This document shows positions 57,100 to 64,000 of a stretch of 64,000 nucleotides of DNA, piece after piece. The stretch comes from Takakia lepidozioides (Eukaryota; Streptophyta; Takakiopsida; Takakiales; Takakiaceae): assembly GCA_030704615.1 (NCBI GenBank), contig CM060732.1, positions 55,161,053 through 55,225,052 on the forward strand, read 5' to 3'. Each line of letters begins with the position of its first letter. Position 1 is the stretch's first letter. The notes below the pieces were generated by a model that was not told the DNA's origin, ran no database searches, and saw only the letters and a program-made list of their open reading frames with translations. A program made the position numbers and the translations under genes.

Positions 57100-57650
57100 C
57101 CAGCTTGTTCAAAGATTTGCCCAGGTACTTTCCTTGTCTCTCAGCAACACTCTTTGTTTGCGGTAGGGCTTCCATTAGTAACTGGATCAACTGCCAAGCT
57201 TCCACCAGGGCACTTCTTCACAGGTAAGGAGTGGACAAAGGAAGAAGATCCAACACCCATTGATCAAACCAGCAGCCCGTATGGCACCTCCGTCCCATCC
57301 GTAAGCACTAATTTGTCTGGCAGAACATCCTTGACTACATCTTGCATCAGCTTTACCCCAGTCTGAAAACAGTTATGCGTTTAAGACCCTCCAGCTTATC
57401 CCTCCAAACCCTTGATCAGGTGCCTGGTCGCGTACTCCCGGAGTCGAACATCGAAAGATGAAAAAAAAAAATCTCCTTTGCCTCAATAAGTGTGACATGG
57501 ATAAAATCTTTCACATGGCCGAACTAGCCGTAGACGTCTCTCCTGATGAGTCACTGAGCTCACCACTGAGTTCCACCCCTGTAGGACCACCACCTACAAC
57601 AACACAGTGTAGCAGTCTTGCCTTCTCATCTGCTGATATCCCTGCAATCC
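57100..57650 (-). pseudogene. Type II NAD(P)H dehydrogenase (NDA-like) fragment
   Basis: Minus strand: an exon starting after a T-rich acceptor at 57642 encodes [29 protein letters not shown], the second dinucleotide-binding fold of plant alternative NAD(P)H dehydrogenases. About 57460-57410 encodes SSFDVRLREYATRHLIK. 57365-57270 encodes [31 protein letters not shown] and then a stop. Order matches the family, so it is part of a mitochondrial respiratory-chain bypass gene, now broken by stops and shifts. Confidence 0.75.
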
Positions 57651-57899
57651 ATTTTGAAAAAAAAAAAAAACTGTCCAGGTACTGCATGCTGGATTGCCTT
57701 GTCGGTTGTTGGCTAGTCCCACCACTGCTGTATTTAGCCTTCTATCACATGAATCAAGTCGTCCACAGTGGTGTCTTCCCTAAACAGCACTTGCCACTAC
57801 TGTCCTTGTCAATGGTGATTCAGTTAGAGTCACCCCTGAATCACGATAACTTGCAGCCCCAAGTGACAACGTTCAGATGTGGACCCACTTTTGAGACCC

Positions 57900-58440
57900 A
57901 CCAAATGTCATTTATGCCCAGTCCTCTGCCAAGTCACAGATACACACAACTAGTTGGATCAGAGCCTTCTTCCGAGCAAAGCATTCTTTTCCGCGCTGCA
58001 GTGTCATCTGCTGCCAAAAATTTGGAAGACAAGCTTCCACCCACTGTTCCACATCATCATCATCGTTCGTTGTGACTTCAAGCTTCTGATTCTGCAAAGC
58101 CTGGACAGTCAAGCGGTTGTTCCTTTGAAAGAGGATCAGTGGTATGCAATGAAGCCTTCAGACATGACACACAAGACCAGAAGAGCTCCTCTATAAGCTT
58201 ACTGGTGAAACGATCATCCAGCTTCAAGGATCATGCATAGGTGCCAACTAGCATTTGCTGCTGCATTTTTAAGTATCTCCTTGTGTGCCCCAAAGCCTCT
58301 AGTGACTTGGTAGCTTCAGCAACTGCAATAACAATGGCGGCTCTGGCATCGTCATCCTCCAGGCGTTTCAGGGCACGCTGAATCTTGTGGTCACATTCAA
58401 TGATATGCTTCTCAAACTAATCACTACTTATACGCAGGTA
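57900..58440 (-). pseudogene. Unidentified captured exon-like fragments
   Basis: Minus strand near 58420-58240 encodes FEKHIIECDHKIQRALKRLEDDDARAAIVIAVAEATKSLEALG in pieces, a helical, code-like stretch; 58112-57912 is another (QALQNQKLEVTTNDDDDVEQWVEACLPNFW). The family was not recognised. They lie upstream of the NDA-like fragment on the same strand but do not match its N-terminus. Confidence 0.3.
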
Positions 58441-58505
58441 ATCTTGCAAGTGCTAACCCTCAACTCCTACCTTGCACTCACAGGTAAGAGAGCATCTTTC
58501 TCGAG

Positions 58506-58853
58506 TGATAGAAATCCAACGAACACACTGTTGACACAAAACATGAAAACCAAACCATCACTCTTAGAAATAGTAGTCGAGCCAGGGGCACCCCAAGCTA
58601 TGGGGACTCCACCCCACAACAACCTGTACCCCTACATAAGCACACTCAAATCTAAACACATGCAGGAGCTCGGTCGCGCAGGCTCAACTCGAGAAAGATG
58701 AGCCGCGCGACTGCCGCTCTCGTGAAGATAAGACGGACCAGGTGTCAAACTAAACTTGACACCTGATTTAACAGTTGACCTAAATCCAAGTGTTAAATAC
58801 AAATAACTAGTTTTATTCTAGCTGTTTTCACACTGTGCTTATTTAACTTGACA
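58506..58853. repeat. Last 348 bp of the second LTR copy
   Basis: TGATAGAAATCC...CTTGACA, two mismatches to 46970-47317. It is followed by AAGG, the target duplication, and then by the interrupted transposase coding sequence (GCTTCTGCGGACAATAGC). Confidence 0.85.
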
Positions 58854-60376
58854 AAGGCTTCTGCGGACAATAGCAAAAAACTGGATGCATTGATGGCAAT
58901 GATATTGGGAATGTCAGCAACCGCCCCTCCTCCAACTACTATCCCAATATGTACTGTTATTGAACCTTGCGATTCCGACACAGGCTTGGGAGGCAAGACT
59001 GCTACGGAGAAGGTGGTTTGTGCACCTTTACCCCAACTTATTTTTGTGGTTGTTATCCATTCAGTGTTAGTTGACTTTGAAGTTTACTGCTCTGGTATGT
59101 TTTGCTTGGGTGCAAGGAGAACCTCTTGAGGTTGGGGAAAAGCCAAAGTCGTCTGCCATTGAGGACTTTGTGGTGACCCAAGTAAAATTGGGGCGCAAGG
59201 GAATTCCTGATAAATTGCCACGTAAGAAGGGAGGTGGAGCTGGCGGGACAACAATATTGGCTGCTGGTGAGGACGTCTGCTCCACCGAGAGTGCTGGTAA
59301 GGGTGACAGTAGGGGGTTGGCAGATCAGCATGTGAAGCCAACTTCCCCACAGAAAGAGGTACGCCCTCAAAGACTTTGTCTTGGTTCTTGTCCTTGGGCT
59401 TTCTGTTTTTTACTCTGAAAACATTTCATGAATGATCTATTTATTGGTGTGTGCCATGAATTCTATGCATCAGGTATGGTAAGACGTACTCATGTACTAT
59501 ACCTTGTTGTTTTGTTGGCATGTAGAAGGGGACTAAATCAGATGACCCTACCCCAGCCATCGTGAAGGGAGCTGAGAAGAAGTACATACAAAAGGGAGAG
59601 CGTGTAACCAGAGCCACTACTGCCAAAGGCACAAAGTCCTTGACTGATGCAAATGGTGACATAACACCAAGTTCTAGCGGGAGTAAGAGTCAGGTGGGCC
59701 TTCAGGAGGCACCTCTCCATGCAGCAGTTTCCGTACTAGAGGTGAGCATGCATGCACCTGTTGGCTATCAGTTCTGTACAATGTGGCCATTTACATGTTG
59801 GGTACTTCAAACTATTAGTAGATGCATTGCTAAATGAAACTGCTAAGGGGTGTTGGGCGTGATGTTTGCAGGCTGAGAAAGTCGCTCTTGATACTGCCAC
59901 TGATAGTGCACCAACTGCGGCGCCTTCAAAGGCAACCCCCAAATATCAACCCCCTGCCACAGTGGCAGATATTCTTATGCTACCAAAAATACTCTACACT
60001 TTCAGTGATTGCTTATATTGGGCGGTCCTCATTATCTAGTTTTCAATGTACATGTATGTCTTCATGGGTTGATTAATGTGGATTTTATGGTGGGTGCTGT
60101 GTGCAGTTTAAGTTGAAGGACAAAATCAGCCTATATGATCCTCATTTACCACGACACAGGGCTGCCAATGGAATTGTCACTGGTGTGCCTGGCAAAGATA
60201 CATATCACTGCCATGTTATACCTGAGGGATTGTGGCGGGTTGAGGTGAATGATATCTATATTGCCAATTGTGTCTTGCCTCACCCTAACGAGGAAGAGGT
60301 CCCACCGCAAACAATGTTGGAGGATGTCGTTGGTCTGAATTGTCTTTGGCCAGAGAAGAACATGAAGAGGGCTTAG
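58854..60376 (+). pseudogene. CACTA Transposase_24-type protein, C-terminal exons
   Basis: Continues the gene cut at 46883: KASADNSKKLDALMAMILGM directly after the insertion; then 59117-59360 (EPLEVGEKPKSSAIEDFVVTQVKL, KKGGGAGG); a linker exon at 59527-59740; and the last exon 60105-60376 with FKLKDKISLYDPHLP, AANGIVTGVPG..YHCHVIPEGLWRVEVNDIYIANCVLPHP and MLEDVVGLNCLWPEKNM. The last exon matches the domain of unknown function that ends many Transposase_24 proteins. Introns have recognisable GT/AG ends. The protein probably helps excise CACTA elements. Confidence 0.65.
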
Positions 60377-61466
60377 ATTTCGTTCGCCCGGGCATAGACA
60401 TTGCTGGCAGTGAGAAGAAGGCATGAAAGCAGTTCAGTGTTCCTAGCATGCATGCGGAGACGCCGTGTACAAGTTAGGCTTAGTGCGTTTATCATGGCTG
60501 GATTTTGTTGACAGTGTTCCAGCACTTAACTCTCTGGGATTCTATTCTATTTTGTGGAGCTTGAATCCCCAATGGTACTTCTTTAAACACTACACTAGTG
60601 GTATGTGTTCCTCTAGTCATGTTCATAATCACTTGCACATCACTGTAATAATGGTATAATTTAAAATTGTGGGAGTAGCCAAATGCACACAATTGCCTAC
60701 ATTACCACTTGTATAGTGGTATAAGTAGTCACATATATATTACTGTACTAGTGGTATGAATTCCTCCAGTGGTATTCCTAATCACTTACACACCACTCTG
60801 TTGGTAATGACTCCAATCCATAGTTCCCACTCAGAGAGACACCATGAATGACTCAAATAGCTTATATACCACTCTGTGGGTAATCATTCCAATGACCTGC
60901 GGAGAGACGACAACCACTCACATAACCACTCTATGAGTGATATTGTATATTCTCAGTTTTCATAGAATGACTCTATGAGTCATTTTGTGGTCACTCAACA
61001 AGTGGTTTTGGAAGTCATTGAATTTTTCACTCCATCCATTTCGTAGCACTGACACACGACACGTGTCCATGCTGAGAGTGTCGCCACGTGTCGACATAAT
61101 CTCCAATATCATCCACGGACCACCGACTTACAAGTCTCCACTACAAAACGGAAGTGGGTACTTTACCACTATGACACGTCAGTTTACCACTGTGACACGT
61201 CATAAGTGGTTGCTTTACCTCAGTGACACGTCATTGACATGTCACAGTGGTTAATTTACCACTGTGACACGTCAGCTAACAGGTGGACCCGGACGTGAGT
61301 GGTTCGAACCACTGTCCTTAACCATCGGTGCCACGTAATGTTTTTTATCACTCACTTGTCCTAATGCACTGGTTCTTCATCACTCTGGGGCCAGAGTGGT
61401 TTAGTGTCTTTTACCACTCAAAATGAGTGGTTAACAGAGTGGTTATTCCGCGTTTTTCTTCTAGTG
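60377..61466. mobile_element. Right subterminal region and TIR of the second CACTA element
   Basis: Ends GTTTTTCTTCTAGTG (61452-61466), the inverse of the classic plant CACTA end CACTAxAAGAAAAAC. The preceding 850 bp are packed with ACCACT/AGTGGT motifs in both orientations and GTGACACGTCA units (61175-61275), as expected for subterminal transposase-binding repeats. CACTACAAAACGG at 61139 may be the end of a smaller relative. The left TIR of the element was not found. Confidence 0.75.
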
Positions 61467-62840
61467 GGAATACCAGTGATGAGCTCTTCCCAAGTGGATC
61501 CCGGGTAGGGGCTGGTGGAACTCGAGGCCTCAAATTAGCAAGCAAGATCGATGTACCCCCTTTAACCAGTTCCCACAATCGTAGAGGGCTCGACTTGTCA
61601 GGAGGCAGGAAGCTCTCAAGCTCTACACCCAATTCTGAGGGTGTGTCCAGCGGGAGCTCAGGCCATGGGATGGTTTCTTTCTCCGGTCAATCAACAAACA
61701 TCAGCTGCTCAGGTAATAGGTTGCATGCAAGCTCACAAATGTAGCTCCGTTCATCCAAGTCGAAGAAGAAGGTGAGAAGGAATCCCAGCTCCACAAGTCC
61801 CTTTGCGCAAATAAATTTATTAAAAAAAAAAAAAAAAAAAAAAAAACAAAGCACTTGAAGAGTAACCTTGTGAATTGTCATCAGGGTGATAGTCCCTAAC
61901 AGTGTTAGGCAGCCCATGACACATGCACTAGTGAGTCTTTCTTGGTCCCCTGCAGACTAACAAGTGAGTCTAAACAAAAAGAAGGCTTCCAGACATGGGA
62001 GATATGTCTCACCGTCTGAAGACTGAACCAGTACCACCCTGAAAACTAGCAGCAGGTTAATCCTTCAACGTTTTCAGTAAAAAGGCTCCAAATGTAAAAC
62101 CCTGTACTAGGTATTTGTCACTGCATCTCATTTTTATGAAAGCTGAACATCGTACCACACATTTCTATGCATCAATGGTTGGTGTAGTTGGTGATGTGAG
62201 AAACAAAGAAAGAAAGATCATATAAAATCCTGGTGAAGCTCAAGGAGCTTATGGGACAGTAGGAATTATAGAAGAAAGAGAACGATGAAGTCCTCAACAA
62301 GCAGCCCAAAAACAACTATTTATCAACTAAGATGTAACGCCCCCCCATGCAGATACGCTGCCAAGCATTCGTTTGAGAGAAATGAGGGCACAGAACTTGG
62401 AGGCCAGATAGAATCGCTGTCCGCTTATGTACTATTAAAGCAATTTCGTCAGTGCACTGCATGACCCAAGGTCAGCTTTTTGGCAATTCTTTGCACATTC
62501 TCAGATCTATAGAAACAAACCATGGAATTATTCTTCTATCTCCACATAAGATGATGGTGTGGATTGCTGCGGGTACCTGGCGTGGCAATGCCGGACCCTA
62601 CATCCTCGCAAGGGTTTGCAAGTAAGCCCTTTGGATCTCTAAAGAAAGGCACTGATATGGGTCTCGTTGCATGTATTTTGGGTGAATGTATTTGGGACTG
62701 GTAACTGTGTCTACCTCAGTCAGGCATCTCGATTGTCCAATCGAGAATTTATTTTATACACACCACTGCAGTCATGCATCTCGACATACGTTGTGTGTGT
62801 ATGTGTGAGGGAGAGAGAGAGAGAAATGAAATGAAACGAA
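61467..62840. other. Unassigned stretch with an exon-like frame and a long A tract
   Basis: The plus frame 61467-61743 (ELFPSGSRVGAGGTRGL, RKLSSSTPNSEGVSSGSSG) is Ser/Gly-rich and code-like but was not recognised. 61750-61797 repeats part of the putative LTR at 31977-32025. An A tract of about 25 bases lies at 61822-61846. A diverged LINE-2 tail copy (AAGCTCAAGGAGCTTATGGGAC) lies at about 62215-62330. Confidence 0.4.
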
Positions 62841-62843
62841 ATG

Positions 62844-63540
62844 AAATGGTGCTTTATAACGTCCGCGGAAAGCTCATAGAGCTTATGGGACAAAATGGAA
62901 AGAAAAAACATGAGAGAGGAAACAGAAAACCGGAGCCAGAAATAAGAACACTATTGTTCGAGTGATTGTCTAAGGGTGAGTGCCTCGTGCAGGAAAGCTG
63001 CCAAGCATTTCCGATCTTCATAGTGAAAGACTTCAATGAGAGATTGGGTTCCACGGTGGAATCTCCCACGGATCTCATAGTGTAGAGGGCAATAGAAGAA
63101 GTGTTCTTCAGTTTCGATTTCCTGGTTGCGCCCTGTGCAAGCTGGACATAGGCGGTCCTCCCGTTGCAGGTTTTCCCATCTGCCAGTCTCTATCCGTAGG
63201 TTGTGGGAGCCCACCCTGAACCGCCCCAATGCCCTCAGGAGAGAAGGAGATAAAGGTGCCGAAAGGTAGTTGGGCCGCAAGATTCTATCATCTCGGAGAA
63301 CCAAGAATGTTTCTCGATAGAAATGGAGCTTTGTCGTGAGGTTGGGTAACTTCCAAGTTATCCTGACATGTAGTTCCATAAGTTCCCGTCTAATGAGTCT
63401 GTTGCGGTCATGCTTGGATGTGATGTCCACCCATTCTGGATTCACTGGCAATAGTGAAGTAATAGAGAGTCCATGACGTTCAAAAAAGGTATCCACGCGA
63501 GCATACCAGGATTGTTTGAAACCTGCATTTTTGAGCGTAA
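62844..63540 (-). mobile_element. 5'-truncated LINE (second family), ORF2 C-terminus and 3' tail
   Basis: Minus frame from about 63540 to 62951: FERHGLSITSLLPVNPEW, ALGRFRVGSHNLRIETGRW, then the zinc motif RLCPACTGRN..ETEEHFFYCPLH and KCLAAFLHEAL, the C-terminal domain of plant LINE ORF2. The 3' untranslated part continues to 62844 with the tail repeat CATAAGCTCTATGAGCTTTC and TTTCATTTCGTTTCATTTC. No RT is left. Confidence 0.8.
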
Positions 63541-63764
63541 TAGATGTTGAGAGAGGGGTGTGGGGGGTTTAACCTATTGGACAACCTACACAAAGCATTT
63601 GTCAGGAAGTCTCCACTTGAAAATGTATCGTTTTTACCCTCGTCTGTCAGACTTCACAGGTCTGACAATGCAAGAGACGACAGACACCCCAACTCGGTTC
63701 TTTCTCTGAAGCAATCAGGAGCTGCTAATGATCTGTATTTGAGTAGTGTTTGCGTGCAGGCCAA

Positions 63765-63995
63765 TTGGTGAACATAGAATGGATTGGGCATGAGTTCATG
63801 TCATATCCTTCACAGTGGTGGGACGACATGCTAAAGTGTTGTATATTGGCTCATGTATTCAATTCTGGTTACTGCAAGGACGATCTTTGTCTATCTCACC
63901 TGCAAGAGTGTTGGCTCAGTCAGGAGTTAATCCACCATAGTGTTGAAGTTGGTTTCTTTAAAGTTATGACTTGGTGTTTGAAGCCATGCTTGTGA
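63765..63995 (+). CDS. Possible OSB-type PDF exon at the window edge
   Basis: EWIGHEFMSYPSQWWDDMLK is encoded at about 63778-63836. It resembles the first PDF exon of the fusion gene at 10.4 kb (LWQEFFSDPSRWWDN), and the DNA shares ATCCTTCACNGTGGTGGGAC. An AG acceptor (GCGTGCAG) precedes it at 63759. The rest of any such gene lies beyond the window. Confidence 0.4.
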   Translation: MVNIEWIGHEFMSYPSQWWDDMLKCCILAHVFNSGYCKDDLCLSHLQECWLSQELIHHSVEVGFFKVMTWCLKPCL

Positions 63996-64000
63996 ACATT

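Larger units (their letters stand above)
47406..58505 (-). mobile_element. Ty3-type retroelement encoding a DNA methyltransferase and a PHD finger (internally inverted)
   Basis: Inserted into the second 434-bp LTR exactly between its base 86 and base 87. Minus-strand order from the right: captured host fragments (58.5-56.6 kb), unknown frame (56228-55479), gag (54957-52569), protease and methyltransferase (52762-about 51265), an inverted block on the plus strand (about 48560-51270: methyltransferase C-terminus, RT, RNase H, integrase N-terminal half), then integrase C-terminal half with PHD finger (about 48560-47665) and a purine tract (AGGGGGGCGA on the minus strand at 47406-47415). It lacks recognisable LTRs of its own. 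A few frameshifts in gag and the inversion make this copy defective, but most frames are long and open, so it is young. Confidence 0.85.

Noticed and set aside
61139-61466. Small stand-alone CACTA-type element
   Set aside because: CACTACAAAACGG and the right TIR are not good inverses and the 3-bp flanks (CTC, GGA) differ; kept only as a remark.
1-64000. tRNA, rRNA genes or CRISPR arrays
   Set aside because: No cloverleaf boxes, rRNA-like blocks or regular spacer-repeat arrays were seen by eye on either strand.

Overview
The window is nuclear DNA of a land plant. Evidence: spliced genes with GT/AG introns, a DYW-type pentatricopeptide repeat (PPR) protein, receptor-homology RING-H2 (RMR) proteins, an OSB-type PDF motif, plant CACTA transposons and a chromovirus. 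The style of the PPR gene (long DYW family, many near-identical repeats) and the dense nested transposons suggest a fern or another seedless vascular plant; that assignment is inference.

Layout. 1-8.4 kb: two tandem minus-strand RMR-type genes. The left one is complete (signal peptide, PA domain, membrane span, RING-H2). The right one stops after the membrane span and has no RING. 8.4-13.7 kb: an OSB-type PDF-motif exon pair spliced in frame into a complete PPR-DYW protein, followed by a decayed second PDF motif. 14.8-16.6 kb: a broken enoyl-reductase (MECR/quinone-reductase type) gene. 18.2-19.0 kb: a possible zinc-finger gene fragment. 19-24.9 kb: nothing firmly recognisable. 24.9-31.5 kb: a second broken enoyl-reductase copy, split by a LINE with a 14-bp target duplication. 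31.5-33.6 kb: remains of a minus-strand Ty3 element. 33.6-44.3 kb: a degenerate plus-strand chromovirus, itself split by a 5.6-kb CACTA element (35380-40952, TSD AAA) that carries PDF-PPR fragments. 45.4-61.5 kb: a second CACTA element with a Transposase_24-type gene, split by a 12-kb insertion (46884-58853, TSD AAGG). 61.5-64 kb: an unrecognised exon-like stretch, a LINE 3' end and a further PDF-type motif at the window edge.

The outstanding object is the 12-kb insertion. It holds a Ty3-type retroelement on the minus strand (gag, zinc knuckles, protease, C5 cytosine DNA methyltransferase, reverse transcriptase, RNase H, integrase, PHD finger). A 2.7-kb internal block (about 48560-51270) is inverted; mentally flipping it puts all domains in one order, with the two methyltransferase halves meeting in the protein. 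Between the methyltransferase and the reverse transcriptase lies a UAG stop in the exact UAG-CAR-YYA context known for stop-codon readthrough in plant RNA viruses. The element thus combines a DNA-methylation writer with a histone-reader-type domain. Its outer edge is also unusual: two 434-bp LTRs joined through 2 bp, the second interrupted by the 11.1-kb methyltransferase element.

The second theme is the PDF-PPR fusion. It occurs as an apparently intact gene at 10.4-13.2 kb and again as captured pseudogene pieces inside the first CACTA element, so it looks like a gene family rather than a chance juxtaposition.
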